DNA of 64,000 nucleotides from Thalassolituus sp006212115 (GTDB lineage: Bacteria; Pseudomonadota; Gammaproteobacteria; Pseudomonadales; Oceanobacteraceae): NCBI RefSeq assembly GCF_040372045.1, contig NZ_BAABWH010000001.1; one strand, written 5' to 3'. The notes below the pieces were generated by a model. The model was given only the letters and a program-made list of their open reading frames with translations, did no database searches and was not told where the DNA came from. How positions within the stretch are numbered: the first letter of the stretch is position 1; every line of letters begins with the position of its first letter. Of this stretch, positions 33,989 to 43,720 are shown in pieces. The position numbers and the translations under genes are program-made.

Positions 33989-35323
33989 TCAGGAATTTGG
34001 CAGGCGTAGCTTTTGGCCGACCCGTAATGAATTGCTGTTCAGACCGTTGAGCTTGCGCAACTCTGACATATTCATGCCGCTGCGTACGGCCAGTTCGGAC
34101 AAGGTGTCACCGCTGCGTACCGTGTACTCAATAAATTGCTGCGCCGCTTTCTGCTGTGCAGCAACCAATGTACCGGCTGGCGGATTGCTTCTGAAATAGT
34201 CTTTGATACCAGTAAAAATCGCTCGAGCCATTTTTTTCTGGTAGGCACTTGTTTTCAACTGGCGCGCCTCACCCGGATTGGAAATAAATCCGGTTTCAAC
34301 CAGCAGTGCTGGCATATCCGGAGATTTCAGCACCACAAAGGACGCCTCTTCGACGTTCTTTTTATGCAGCTTACTGATTTTTCCCATTTCCTGCAGAATC
34401 TCATCGCCGATGGCAACACTGGCTGTACGTTTATGCGTCATGGATAAATCGAGCAGCGTCATGGCCAGATGATCTTCACGGTCGCCAATGCTGACCCCAC
34501 CAATCAAGTCAGAGGCATTTTCTTTATCAGCAAGAAAGCGCGCTGTTTCACTCGTCGCGCCCCGATCAGACAACACAAATACAGAACTACCGCTGGCACT
34601 CGGGTATTTAAATGCATCCGCGTGAATCGAGACAAAGAAGTCGGCATTCGCTTTGCGCGCTTTATCAGAACGCTCACGCAGCCCGATGTAGTAATCGCCA
34701 GTCCGAACCATAAACGGCGTAAAGCCCGGTTCGTTATCCAACAGGCGCTGCAGTTCTTTCGATATCGCCAGAACGATGTGCTTTTCCATCACCCGACCGG
34801 GACCGAGTGCACCCGGGTCTTCACCACCGTGCCCAGCATCAATCGCGATAATAATGTCGCGTTTATTGGCTTCGTAGGATTCCGCTTTTTTTACAACCTC
34901 TGGCGCACTGACCATAGCCGCGGTTTGAGAACGTGCTAGATCCACCACCAGACGATGATGATCCACACCTTCTGCAGGTGGTAGTGGGAAGCTCTTGAAT
35001 TTCATCGTGCCACGCGTCTCAACAACAAGACGCAGATCAGTTTGGTTACGACGACCACTACGGACACGAATAACATCGCTGGAATCCTCAGCCACACCCG
35101 CCAGCGAATTCATTTTCAGCGCGGCGTCTTTGAGATCAATAACGATGCGATCAGGATTGGTAAGCTGAAAAATTTTGTGTTCATGCGGACCGCTAAGATC
35201 CAGCACCAACCGGACGTTATCCGGAGATTGCCAGAGCCGTACGTCGCTGACATCAGCCTGCACAGGCAGCGTGCCGATCAGAACGACGAAAAACGCGATC
35301 AGTCGATTGATTATTCCTGCCAT
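33989..35323 (-). CDS. amiB: N-acetylmuramoyl-L-alanine amidase (AmiB/AmiC type)
   Basis: This periplasmic amidase cleaves peptide stems from septal peptidoglycan to separate daughter cells. The 444-residue protein has a signal peptide (1-24, ending VQA), an AMIN domain (about 25-125), an Amidase_3 catalytic domain with AIDAGHGGEDPGA (Zn His), a second zinc motif FVSIHADA and ETGFISNPGE. A C-terminal LysM (YTVRSGDTLSELA) completes it. ATG 35323 is inside the tsaE 3' end (13-nt overlap). Position next to mutL and tsaE is as for E. coli amiB. Confidence 0.93.
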   Translation of the reverse strand: MAGIINRLIAFFVVLIGTLPVQADVSDVRLWQSPDNVRLVLDLSGPHEHKIFQLTNPDRIVIDLKDAALKMNSLAGVAEDSSDVIRVRSGRRNQTDLRLVVETRGTMKFKSFPLPPAEGVDHHRLVVDLARSQTAAMVSAPEVVKKAESYEANKRDIIIAIDAGHGGEDPGALGPGRVMEKHIVLAISKELQRLLDNEPGFTPFMVRTGDYYIGLRERSDKARKANADFFVSIHADAFKYPSASGSSVFVLSDRGATSETARFLADKENASDLIGGVSIGDREDHLAMTLLDLSMTHKRTASVAIGDEILQEMGKISKLHKKNVEEASFVVLKSPDMPALLVETGFISNPGEARQLKTSAYQKKMARAIFTGIKDYFRSNPPAGTLVAAQQKAAQQFIEYTVRSGDTLSELAVRSGMNMSELRKLNGLNSNSLRVGQKLRLPNS

Positions 35324-35799
35324 TGTTCTGCCAGTTTCTGCAGTTGCCTGCCCCACTGTGCTCCTTTTTCTGTCTCTGCCTGCCAGTTGAGGATACGTGC
35401 CTCACCTACATCGTCAATATGAAAAGTAATATCGGCGTCCGGAAGCACACCGCGTCCCCGCTCTGGCCACTCGATCAGGCACAGAGTTCCATCAGTCAGA
35501 TATTCACGGATACCCATGTATTCCAGCTCTTCCGGATCACCGAGGCGGTAAAGGTCAAAATGACAGACACGTCCGCCATCAAGATCGTAGTCCTCTACCA
35601 AGGTGTAAGTCGGTGACTTCACCGGCCCATTGTGACCCAGCGCCTGAATAAAACCGCGACTCAGCGTCGTTTTACCGGCCCCCAGTGTGCCCTCCAGAAA
35701 AATCAGGCCTCCGCCCGTCAGTACGGTTGCCAATTGCGCCGCGAAGCCCACCATTTCGGATTCACCGGTCAAGCGGAGTTGACTCATTTTCTCTGCCAT
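35311..35799 (-). CDS. tsaE: tRNA t6A biosynthesis ATPase TsaE
   Basis: TsaE is the P-loop ATPase that works with TsaB, TsaD and TsaC in forming N6-threonylcarbamoyladenosine at A37. The 162-residue protein shows LEGTLGAGKTTLSRG (Walker A), SPTYTLVEDY, HFDLYRL and IEWPERG, all TsaE hallmarks. ATG 35799 overlaps the nnr stop (TGATG). It is coupled to nnr upstream and amiB downstream. Confidence 0.95.
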   Translation of the reverse strand: MAEKMSQLRLTGESEMVGFAAQLATVLTGGGLIFLEGTLGAGKTTLSRGFIQALGHNGPVKSPTYTLVEDYDLDGGRVCHFDLYRLGDPEELEYMGIREYLTDGTLCLIEWPERGRGVLPDADITFHIDDVGEARILNWQAETEKGAQWGRQLQKLAEQWQE

Positions 35800-37343
35800 C
35801 AGTTCACCAATTGACGAATATAAGGAAGAAGATCCGTCGCCAGAAGTCCGCGGACGCCATCGCTGTCGGCAGCCATATCTGCGGCGGCACTGTGCAGACA
35901 CGCGCCACGCACCGCTGCTTCCCATGGGGATAAGCCCTGCGCTAATAACCCGGCAACGACACCGGTGAGCACGTCACCCATGCCGCCCGTTCCCATGCCC
36001 GGATTGCCGTCGGTACAAATAGCAAGACGTCCATCCGGTCCGGCAATCACACTGCCATGACCTTTTAAAATCACGACTGCATGATATGTTTCTGCAATAG
36101 CAGTGGCTGCGGCCAACCGATCGGATTGCACATCCGCGATAGTCGAGTCCAACAGTCTTGCTGCTTCTCCCGGATGAGGGGTTAATACCACGTCGCGCTC
36201 CGAAAACTCAGTTTGAGAGCCCGGCGAAGCAATAATGTTAAGAGCATCCGCATCCAGCACCACCGGCAGATCGCTCTGTATGACTTGTTGCAGCAGTAAC
36301 TCGGCCCAGCTTGTACGGCCCAGTCCCGGACCGCAGGCGAGAACAGTAGCGCGCTCTAGCAGAGGCTGAACCTCCAAGCCCGAATTTACTCCTGCCGCCA
36401 TACACTCAGGTCGACGTGCCAGTACCACTGACACATTCTCCGGGCGCGTCGCACAGGACGTTAGACCCGCACCAACACGACAGCATGCGTCCGCCGCCAT
36501 CGAAATCGCACCGCCCAGTCCTGCATCCCCACCGAGTAGCAGAGCATGTCCGTTATGGCCTTTGTGACTGTTGCGTGTGCGCGGCATCAACAATGGCGCG
36601 TCTTGAGTCAGTAAGTAGTAGCTTACACGCTGAGCCTGAGCAGGGACCGCATCCCGCTCAACCTTCGAGAGAGCCAGTTTATCGAAATAGAGTTCACCGC
36701 AGACGTCTGGGCCGTCACAGGTAATCAGGCCCGGTTTCAGGCCAATAAAGGTCAATGTACTTTCAGCGTTTACAGCACTGCCCATGATCTGACCTGTGCT
36801 GGCATTTAACCCAGAAGGAATATCGACCGAGAATACCGGCGCGGTGTGCTGATTCATCGCCCAAATGGCATCCGCAAACGTGCCTTGCACCACAGCATTC
36901 AGTCCGGTGCCAAGCAAGGCATCAACGATCAGGTCGGCGTCATCAGGCAGGTTACTGTCGAAGATCGTTGCGACCACGCCTGCCGCTTCCGCCTCCGTCC
37001 TTGCTCGCGTTCGGGCTTGGGATTCGGATAGGGACAGTGCAGCACGGTGACTGTCGACTTCCCCCAATGTAATCAACGTGACCTTCAGACCATCCTGTAT
37101 AGCCAGACCAGCTATAACCCAGCCATCACCGCCGTTGTTACCCGCACCAGCGACAATGCAGAGGTGGCGTTTGTCTGGCCAACGTTTACGCATATGCTGG
37201 TAGGCGGCCTCGCCAGCCAGCTGCATAAGAGCGTAGCCGTTGTCGCCCATGCGCTCGATGATACGCTGATCAAGCGTCCTGACACCCTCGACACTGTCTA
37301 TGTCGGTGGGTAGATGGTCATACGCCGAATACGGTCTCTTCAT
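35799..37343 (-). CDS. nnr: Bifunctional NAD(P)HX epimerase/dehydratase
   Basis: Nnr repairs hydrated NAD(P)H. The 514-residue fusion has an N-terminal YjeF epimerase domain (about 1-215; GAGNNGGDGWVIA, VDIPSGLNASTG) and a C-terminal ribokinase-like ADP-dependent dehydratase domain (about 235-510; LLGGDAGLGGA, LTPHPGEAARLL, GNPGMGTGGMGDVLTG). Both halves look intact. It is the first gene of the tsaE-amiB-mutL-miaA-hfq chain and is divergent from queG. Confidence 0.95.
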   Translation of the reverse strand: MKRPYSAYDHLPTDIDSVEGVRTLDQRIIERMGDNGYALMQLAGEAAYQHMRKRWPDKRHLCIVAGAGNNGGDGWVIAGLAIQDGLKVTLITLGEVDSHRAALSLSESQARTRARTEAEAAGVVATIFDSNLPDDADLIVDALLGTGLNAVVQGTFADAIWAMNQHTAPVFSVDIPSGLNASTGQIMGSAVNAESTLTFIGLKPGLITCDGPDVCGELYFDKLALSKVERDAVPAQAQRVSYYLLTQDAPLLMPRTRNSHKGHNGHALLLGGDAGLGGAISMAADACCRVGAGLTSCATRPENVSVVLARRPECMAAGVNSGLEVQPLLERATVLACGPGLGRTSWAELLLQQVIQSDLPVVLDADALNIIASPGSQTEFSERDVVLTPHPGEAARLLDSTIADVQSDRLAAATAIAETYHAVVILKGHGSVIAGPDGRLAICTDGNPGMGTGGMGDVLTGVVAGLLAQGLSPWEAAVRGACLHSAAADMAADSDGVRGLLATDLLPYIRQLVN

Positions 37344-37462
37344 CGCGGATAGGCCTGCGCTTGTGATACATTGCCGGGATTATATAAGGCAAGGCACAGA
37401 CCGGCCACCACTGCCATCGTGACCCAAGTCTACCGCCAAAACGAATCATCGAATCTGAAGCC

Positions 37463-38593
37463 ATGTCGAAGCCGCCGTCACACTCAAATCCGCCATCGGA
37501 CAAGCCTTCCGCGCCCGATCTGACTGACGCTCAGCTTGAGCGCCTGCGGGCGGATATTGAGCAATGGGCTGAGGAAGCCGGATTCCAACAATGTGGCTTC
37601 AGTAGTGTCGACACCGGAGAGCACGGTGCGCGATTGCAACAGTGGCTGGATGCGGGCTACCACGGCGATATGTCCTATATGGAAGACCATATCACCGAGC
37701 GTGGGCCTATGCGCGCCCTACCCGATGAGTTACTTCCGGGCACACTCAGTGTCATCAGCCTGCGAATGGATTATATGGCGCCCGGTGTTGAGGTCGCTCA
37801 GCATCTGGCAGATAAAAATAATGCCTATATTTCCCGCTACGCACTTGGACGTGACTACCACAAACTGATTCGCAAACGCCTGACGCAACTTGGGAAACGC
37901 ATCCAGGGAGCAATTGGAGAGCTAGGCTTTCGCGCGTTTGTTGATAGTGCGCCTATCCTCGAACGAGCCCTTGCAGAACAGGCCGGACTGGGCTGGATAG
38001 GCAAAAATACCATGCTGATCAACCGCCGCGCCGGGTCGTATTTTTTCCTTGGTGAAATCCTCACCGACCTGCCTCTGACACCCAATGCTAAACTGGAACG
38101 CGACCGCTGTGGACGTTGCACTTCCTGTCTGGAAATCTGCCCGACCCAGGCATTTGTTGGCCCGCATATTCTGGACGCGCGTCGCTGCATTTCCTATCTG
38201 ACCATCGAACTGGATGGCCCAATCCCAGAAACACTGCGTGATGGCATTGGCAACCGTATTTTTGGATGCGATGACTGCCAGATCGGCTGCCCATGGAATC
38301 GGTTTACTAAAGCCACAGAAGAAAAAGACTTCACACCGCGGCATCAACTCGATAAGGCCACCTTGTTAGAACTGTTCGCATGGGATGAAGATACCTTTCT
38401 GAAAAAAACAGAAGGCATGCCCATCCGTCGTACAGGGTATGAAAGCTGGGTGCGTAATATTGCCGTCGCGCTGGGAAATGCGCCAAAAAGCATTGAAGTG
38501 GTCGAGATACTAAAACACCGCCGGGGGGCGGTGTCTGCGATGGTCGATGAACATATCGACTGGGCCCTGCAGAAGCAGGGCTCTTCACTCTGA
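37463..38593 (+). CDS. queG: Epoxyqueuosine reductase QueG
   Basis: QueG reduces epoxyqueuosine to queuosine in tRNA with cobalamin and two 4Fe-4S clusters. The 376-residue protein has the N-terminal B12-binding domain (YALGRDYHKLIRKRL, with the catalytic Asp region DSAPILERALA), CGRCTSCLEICPT and CDDCQIGCPW, plus a C-terminal HEAT-like tail. The first 20 residues are Ser/Pro-rich and may be an extension. It is divergent from nnr; its stop abuts that of dps. Confidence 0.95.
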   Translation: MSKPPSHSNPPSDKPSAPDLTDAQLERLRADIEQWAEEAGFQQCGFSSVDTGEHGARLQQWLDAGYHGDMSYMEDHITERGPMRALPDELLPGTLSVISLRMDYMAPGVEVAQHLADKNNAYISRYALGRDYHKLIRKRLTQLGKRIQGAIGELGFRAFVDSAPILERALAEQAGLGWIGKNTMLINRRAGSYFFLGEILTDLPLTPNAKLERDRCGRCTSCLEICPTQAFVGPHILDARRCISYLTIELDGPIPETLRDGIGNRIFGCDDCQIGCPWNRFTKATEEKDFTPRHQLDKATLLELFAWDEDTFLKKTEGMPIRRTGYESWVRNIAVALGNAPKSIEVVEILKHRRGAVSAMVDEHIDWALQKQGSSL

Positions 38594-39064
38594 TTACTGA
38601 CGCATCGCGCGCAGCATCCAGGCCGTTTTTTCGTGCACACTCATACGACCGGTTAGTACATCAGTCGACCCTTCGTCATCGGCCTCAGCGGCAATTTTCA
38701 TTACCTCTCGGCAAGATTTCACAACCTGCTCATGGCCCTTGGTGAGGATGTCGACCATCTCGCCAGCCTCGGGCACGCCGTCTACTTCTTTAATGGAGCT
38801 GAGACGCGCAAATTCTTTGTAGGTACCCGGCGCGGCTACGCCCAGAGTACGAATACGCTCAGCAATATCGTCCACAGCGGTCGCTAACTCGGTGTAGTGT
38901 TCTTCGAACATCAGGTGCAGCTCACGAAACTGCGGGCCAGTGACGTTCCAGTGAAAATTGTGCGTTTGCAGGTACAAAGTGTAGGAGTCAGCCAGCACGC
39001 GTTTCAGACCTTCAGCGATCTGAATACGGCTTTCTTCATTAATACCAATATCAATCTTAGTCAT
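38594..39064 (-). CDS. dps: Dps-family ferritin-like DNA protection protein
   Basis: This dodecameric iron-storage protein shields DNA from oxidative damage. The 156-residue protein has the Dps ferroxidase signature: HNFHWNVTGPQFRELHLMFEEHY, followed by DDIAERIRTLG and a C-terminal HEKTAWMLRAMRQ helix. It starts at ATG 39064 behind AGGAG. It is convergent with queG, with no base between the stops. Confidence 0.94.
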   Translation of the reverse strand: MTKIDIGINEESRIQIAEGLKRVLADSYTLYLQTHNFHWNVTGPQFRELHLMFEEHYTELATAVDDIAERIRTLGVAAPGTYKEFARLSSIKEVDGVPEAGEMVDILTKGHEQVVKSCREVMKIAAEADDEGSTDVLTGRMSVHEKTAWMLRAMRQ

Positions 39065-39163
39065 TCTTATGCTCCTGAGTCGTCGGTGAATCACTCTCTC
39101 AATACCATAGACCGAAATTGTGATAATTTGTTCAAAAAATCACTTTCATCACGAGCAAGTTAT

Positions 39164-39979
39164 ATGAACAACAATAAATTGCACGCACTGTTCAACGATA
39201 AACTGATCTGGATCACTGGCGCCTCCTCCGGGATCGGTGAACAACTTTGTTATGACCTCAGTAAACTAGGCGCGAGACTGATTCTGTCGGCTCGCCGTAG
39301 TGACGAACTTGAGCGGGTCAAAAATGCCTGCGCTCAGCCCGACAAGCACCTCATTCTGCCTCTGGATATGTTGCAGGAAGCAGACATCATCGCGGCTGCC
39401 GACAAGGTAAACAGCCAATTCGGCGCAGTGGATTATCTGTTCAATAATGCCGGTATCACCCAGCGCTCCCTGATTAATGAGACCGAAACAGATATTTACC
39501 GTAAGGTGATGGAGCTGAACTATTTCGCTCAGGTCACCCTTACCCGACAAGTGCTTCCCGGCATGCTGGCGCGAGGAGAAGGACATATTGTCACCACATC
39601 CAGCATCGCAGGGTTGATTGGCATTCCTTATCGTTCGGCGTACTGCTCTTCTAAACACGCCATCATCGGCTTTATGGATTCACTGCGTTCTGAAGTACAC
39701 GACAAAGGCCTGCGTGTAACGACCCTATGTCCGGGCTTTGTACGCACTAATATCATTGAGACCGCCCGACGCGAGGGAACTGCTCAGGAAAAGGTCGAAG
39801 ATACGGTGATTAAAAACGGCATGTCCGTAGAGGCTGCTATTGCTCAGGTACTCGACGCAGTCGCCAATGAAAAAGAGCAGGTCGTCATCGCTGAAGGCAA
39901 GGAAGGCATGGGCCCCATCATCAAACGTTTCTTCCCCAGCATTATCTATAAGATGGTCCGCAAGATGGCACTGACCTGA
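39164..39979 (+). CDS. Short-chain dehydrogenase/reductase (SDR)
   Basis: The 271-residue classical SDR has the Rossmann motif TGASSGIG (about 19-26), NNAG, and the active site Ser...YRSAYCSSK (Tyr-x3-Lys). The substrate is unknown; members like this are often annotated as DhrS7-like or fatty-acid-related oxidoreductases. ATG 39164 is the correct start: the frame runs further upstream but over dps on the other strand. It overlaps the next gene (TGATG), suggesting a joint role in lipid metabolism. Confidence 0.88.
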   Translation: MNNNKLHALFNDKLIWITGASSGIGEQLCYDLSKLGARLILSARRSDELERVKNACAQPDKHLILPLDMLQEADIIAAADKVNSQFGAVDYLFNNAGITQRSLINETETDIYRKVMELNYFAQVTLTRQVLPGMLARGEGHIVTTSSIAGLIGIPYRSAYCSSKHAIIGFMDSLRSEVHDKGLRVTTLCPGFVRTNIIETARREGTAQEKVEDTVIKNGMSVEAAIAQVLDAVANEKEQVVIAEGKEGMGPIIKRFFPSIIYKMVRKMALT

Positions 39980-40941
39980 TGACGTATTTATCTCTGATCA
40001 CTTCAGGCATTCTCTCGTTTCTGGTTTCTCAAGCGGCATGGGGTGATCTCGTTATCAGCCACAAAACCGCTGGGATGGAGTACCCGGAGAACACGCTAGC
40101 GGGGTTCGAGGCTTCGTTAAACATGCCCGTCGATGCCATTGAACTAGACCTTCATGTGACCCGTGATAAGAAGGTCATTTTGCATCATGACCCCGTTCTA
40201 TCTTCCTACAATTGCTTTTCTGAAAACGATAAGCAACGGTTAATCGTTGCTCAATCGACGCTTGCTGATCTGACCGCGCTTACCTGCCGCAATCACAAAG
40301 TAAGCCGGGATTATCAACTACCTACCTTCCATCAGATACTGGAAGAATACAGAAAAAGTGATCAATCCAAGGCGCTGTATATTGAAATCAAAGTCTGGGA
40401 TGAACTGATCGAGCATAACCCGCTACACAGAGGCCTCGTCATCGCTGATATGCATTACGACAACAAGGAAGTCGCTCAGCTCGTATTGGATGATATCCGT
40501 CGCTTTAATCTCTCTGGAAAAATAGTTTTTAATACTTTCAGCCGGGATTTATTACTGACGCTTAAATCCATGCAAACTGCCGATGAAAACTATGAGTATG
40601 GTCTGCTTTATAAAGGAAATTATGCACCCTGGACTCTGGGCATCATCGCTCTTTTCTCTCCGCTTCAGTGCTACGACTCCTGCTGGAAGCCTGATTACAA
40701 AGAAGTAAAAAGCTGGCTTATCGAGCATGATATTGATTATTTCATTCCGAATTTTGCGCAACTCAATAACTTTCTTTTTCGCTGGAGTTACCGTAAGCAC
40801 ATTGATTCGGAAAAGCTCCCTTTTAGGATTATCCCGTGGACGCTGAATACCGAGGAAGAGTGGGAAGATTTCGAACGTTTCCGCTTTGATGGCATTATCA
40901 CAGACGTACCGACTGCCCACACCAAGTATCAAGTTAATTGA
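39979..40941 (+). CDS. Exported glycerophosphodiester phosphodiesterase-like protein
   Basis: The 320-residue protein has a signal peptide (about 1-22, ending AWG) and a GDPD TIM barrel: SHKTAGMEYPENTLAGFEAS (an HR-like start in which the Arg is replaced), EXD in AIELDLHVTRD and VILHHDPVL. GDPDs hydrolyse glycerophosphodiesters to glycerol-3-phosphate and an alcohol. The first His-Arg pair is His-Lys here and the barrel has a long insertion before the end, so substrate preference may differ. It is translationally coupled to the SDR gene. Confidence 0.85.
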   Translation: MTYLSLITSGILSFLVSQAAWGDLVISHKTAGMEYPENTLAGFEASLNMPVDAIELDLHVTRDKKVILHHDPVLSSYNCFSENDKQRLIVAQSTLADLTALTCRNHKVSRDYQLPTFHQILEEYRKSDQSKALYIEIKVWDELIEHNPLHRGLVIADMHYDNKEVAQLVLDDIRRFNLSGKIVFNTFSRDLLLTLKSMQTADENYEYGLLYKGNYAPWTLGIIALFSPLQCYDSCWKPDYKEVKSWLIEHDIDYFIPNFAQLNNFLFRWSYRKHIDSEKLPFRIIPWTLNTEEEWEDFERFRFDGIITDVPTAHTKYQVN

Positions 40942-40962
40942 ACAGCTGAATCTGACAATAAA

Positions 40963-40985
40963 CCGCGCCCACTTTTTGGGCGCGG
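40963..40985. terminator. Terminator-like hairpin between GDPD and orn genes
   Basis: CCGCGCCC-acttttt-GGGCGCGG is a perfect 8-bp GC-rich stem between converging genes. The T-tracts on either side are short (TTTATT on the minus strand), so efficiency is uncertain. Confidence 0.6.
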
Positions 40986-41011
40986 AAAATAAGGAGTTCG
41001 GTTCACTGAAC

Positions 41012-41554
41012 TCAGGCTTTCAGGAAATGCTCTCGATAATGCAGCATTTCTGCGATGGACTCGCGAATATCATCCAGCGCCTGATGCGTGCCTTTTTTCT
41101 CGAATGAAGTGACAACTTCAGGCTTCCAGCGTCGTGCCAGCTCTTTCAGAGTTGAGACATCGACATTGCGGTAGTGAAAGTAGCGCTCCAGCTCCGGCAT
41201 GTATTTCACCAGAAAGCGTCGGTCCTGATGAATGCTGTTTCCACACAAGGGGGATGCGCCCTCTTTAACGTGCTCACTCAGGAACGCCAGCGTAGCCAGC
41301 TCAGCGGCTCGGGCATCCTGATCACTGTCCTTAACCCGCTGAGTCAGGCCGGAATTTCCATGAGTGCGGGTATTCCACTCGTCCATAGCATCCAGCAGCA
41401 CGTCTGGCTGATGCACCGCGATCACTGGCCCTTCGGCAATGACATTCAGCTCGCTGTCGGTCACGATGGTCGCAATTTCGATAATCACATCCTGCTCTGG
41501 TTCCAGGCCTGTCATCTCCAGGTCCATCCAAACCAGATTATCTTTCTGACTCAT
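41012..41554 (-). CDS. orn: Oligoribonuclease
   Basis: Orn is the essential 3'-5' exonuclease that degrades nano-RNAs and pGpG from c-di-GMP breakdown. The 180-residue DEDDh protein has WMDLEMTGLEPEQD (first Asp-Glu), the second Asp near LDAMDEWNTRTHGNSGL, and HQALDDIRESIAEM with the final His and Asp. It is divergent from rsgA, as in P. aeruginosa and E. coli. Confidence 0.97.
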   Translation of the reverse strand: MSQKDNLVWMDLEMTGLEPEQDVIIEIATIVTDSELNVIAEGPVIAVHQPDVLLDAMDEWNTRTHGNSGLTQRVKDSDQDARAAELATLAFLSEHVKEGASPLCGNSIHQDRRFLVKYMPELERYFHYRNVDVSTLKELARRWKPEVVTSFEKKGTHQALDDIRESIAEMLHYREHFLKA

Positions 41555-41651
41555 GTCGCATTCTCGGTATTTAGGTAAGAGCTATCAGTCTAGCAAGTTG
41601 CACCAAACCCAGCCAACCGCGACAATAGCGATCTCAACCATTGGGTAATGT

Positions 41652-42677
41652 ATGGCTAAACGTAAGCTTAATCGCCGTCAGACATGGCGCGTAGAAAAGA
41701 TTCAGCAGGAAAAAGCGTCCCGCGCGAAACGCAAAGAACGCGATATTTCAGATCAGCTGAATGCTGGTGAGCTCGGCGACGAAATGCACGGCCTGGTGAT
41801 CGCCCACTTTGGCTCTCAGGTAGAAGTCGAAGACGAGCATCGCGTCCGCTACCGCTGTTTCTTGCGTGCTAACCTGGGCTCTCTGGTTACCGGAGATCGG
41901 GTTGTCTTCCGTCCGGGCCCTGAAAACAACGGCGTACTGACCGGCGTTGTCGAGATGGTTCAGGATCGAGAATCCGAGCTCTCGCGCCCGAATCCTTACA
42001 ATGAGATTAAGCCCGTCGCCGCGAATATCGATAATATTCTGCTGACTATTGCCCCAGAGCCGCATGCCCACCGCAACCTCATTGACCGATATCTGGTCGC
42101 AGCAGAAAACTGCGGCATCGAACCGATACTGCTGCTCAATAAAACCGACCTGATTGACGAGGAAATCCAGCCGTACTTTGACGAACTGCTCGAAGACTAC
42201 GAAGTGCTTGGTTATCGCTCGTTGCGGGTCTGCAGCAAAGACGAAAGCAGCCTCGGAGAGCTGAAATCGTTCCTCAACGACAGAGTCAGCGTGTTTGTCG
42301 GCCAGTCGGGTGTGGGTAAATCCTCCCTGATCGCGACCCTGTTGCCGGGAGAGGATCTTCGCATCGGCGCTTTGTCAGAGAACACGCGCAAAGGAAAACA
42401 CACCACCACCACCGCCCGCTTGTACCACTTTCCTGCTGGCGGCGACCTGATTGACTCACCGGGAATTCGCGAGTTTGGCTTGTGGCACATGTCCCCAGAA
42501 GAAGTGATGTACGGCTTCCGGGAGCTACGCGACGTCGCCGGGCTGTGCCGTTTTCGAGACTGCGCTCATGAATCAGAGCCCGGCTGCGCCGTCCTTGAAG
42601 CGGTAGAAAAAGGTGAAGTCAGCGACGAGCGTTTTTACAGCTACCAGCGTATTTTAAGCACCCTGACGGAACTGTAA
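41652..42677 (+). CDS. rsgA: Small-subunit ribosome biogenesis GTPase RsgA
   Basis: RsgA is a circularly permuted GTPase that checks late 30S maturation. The 341-residue protein has an N-terminal basic extension and OB fold, then G4 NKTDL, then G1 GQSGVGKSSL, then G3 DSPGIREF, and a C-terminal zinc knuckle CRFRDCAHESEPGC. The permuted motif order is diagnostic. It converges with motB with one base between the stops. Confidence 0.97.
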   Translation: MAKRKLNRRQTWRVEKIQQEKASRAKRKERDISDQLNAGELGDEMHGLVIAHFGSQVEVEDEHRVRYRCFLRANLGSLVTGDRVVFRPGPENNGVLTGVVEMVQDRESELSRPNPYNEIKPVAANIDNILLTIAPEPHAHRNLIDRYLVAAENCGIEPILLLNKTDLIDEEIQPYFDELLEDYEVLGYRSLRVCSKDESSLGELKSFLNDRVSVFVGQSGVGKSSLIATLLPGEDLRIGALSENTRKGKHTTTTARLYHFPAGGDLIDSPGIREFGLWHMSPEEVMYGFRELRDVAGLCRFRDCAHESEPGCAVLEAVEKGEVSDERFYSYQRILSTLTEL

Positions 42678-42678
42678 C

Positions 42679-43707
42679 TCACCAGAAGACTTCGTCTGCA
42701 TTGGGCGGGTTATCGTAGGGGTTATCCTCCCGATTACGCTGTCGCTGTAGCTCTTCGAGCAAGGTTCCGGTGCGGTTTACCGTCGGCGTGCGCGGGTCAT
42801 CCTCTGGCGCACCATCGTTAACAAATTCAACGTCGACTCCGTTATTGCCGCCGCTTCGCCCCCTGACGCCCTCATCGAATTCTTTATTCAACATAGTAAT
42901 GGATATTCGCCGATTGACGGACGCAGCAGGGTCATCCGGACGCAGCGGCGCAGTATCACCCATGCCGATGACCTGAGCAATCTGAGATTTCGGCACACCC
43001 GCTTCCATCAATGCCCGTCTGGCTGAGTCGGCTCGCAACGAAGACAGCCCCCAATTGACGTCATCCTCATCACGCTGATTGGCAATCCCAGAGGAATCGG
43101 TATGACCGGTGATCTGCAAACGATGATCTAACCCCGATAGCATTGGGGCTAATTCCCAGAGAATGTCCTCGGAATAGTATTTGAGTTGAGCGCTGCCCGG
43201 ATCAAACATGGGGCGGTTGGTCTGATCGACGATTTGTAGCCGCAGCCCTTCAGTCGTCAGGTCCAGCAGCAACTGATTTTTAAAAGGACTGAGCGTCGGA
43301 CTGGCGGTAATCATGGCCTGTATTTTCGCCTGCATCTCCTGCATACGTCGCTGTTCAATCGCGTCGGCGAGGCTTTCGATCTCATCCGCCTGAAGGATTT
43401 TTTCCGGATCAATGCTTTCCGATACGGCAATATTGTCGGACGTAGTGGGAGAGCCCCCTAGATCAATCACGTATTTGGACGGTACCAGCTTGCCATCCTC
43501 AAACGCTTTCGGGTCCTGAAAGTAGCCCGAGATTGCTTCTCGCTCCTGCTCGTTGGACGAGTTAATGACCCACAACACCAGAAACAGCGCCATCATTGCC
43601 AAAGCAAAATCTGCCATGGCCACTTTCCAGGCGCCACCGTGCTCTTCGTGCTTAACCTTCTTGTAGCGACGAATAACAATGTTTTGGTGTGGGCTAAGTT
43701 TCTCCAT
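42679..43707 (-). CDS. motB: Flagellar motor stator protein MotB
   Basis: MotB anchors the proton channel to peptidoglycan. The 342-residue protein has a single transmembrane helix carrying the proton-binding Asp33 (MADFALAMMALFLVLWV), a linker and a C-terminal OmpA-like peptidoglycan-binding domain (ITGHTDSSG, VIGMGDTAPL). The acidic/Asn C-terminal tail looks disordered. It lies downstream of motA (13 nt), as in the P. aeruginosa motAB locus. Confidence 0.95.
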   Translation of the reverse strand: MEKLSPHQNIVIRRYKKVKHEEHGGAWKVAMADFALAMMALFLVLWVINSSNEQEREAISGYFQDPKAFEDGKLVPSKYVIDLGGSPTTSDNIAVSESIDPEKILQADEIESLADAIEQRRMQEMQAKIQAMITASPTLSPFKNQLLLDLTTEGLRLQIVDQTNRPMFDPGSAQLKYYSEDILWELAPMLSGLDHRLQITGHTDSSGIANQRDEDDVNWGLSSLRADSARRALMEAGVPKSQIAQVIGMGDTAPLRPDDPAASVNRRISITMLNKEFDEGVRGRSGGNNGVDVEFVNDGAPEDDPRTPTVNRTGTLLEELQRQRNREDNPYDNPPNADEVFW

Positions 43708-43720
43708 CAGCGACTACTCA

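Noticed and set aside
38897..39163. N-terminal extension of the SDR back to 38897
   Set aside because: It lies over dps on the opposite strand. The SDR family starts at ATG 39164, a short distance before TGASSGIG.
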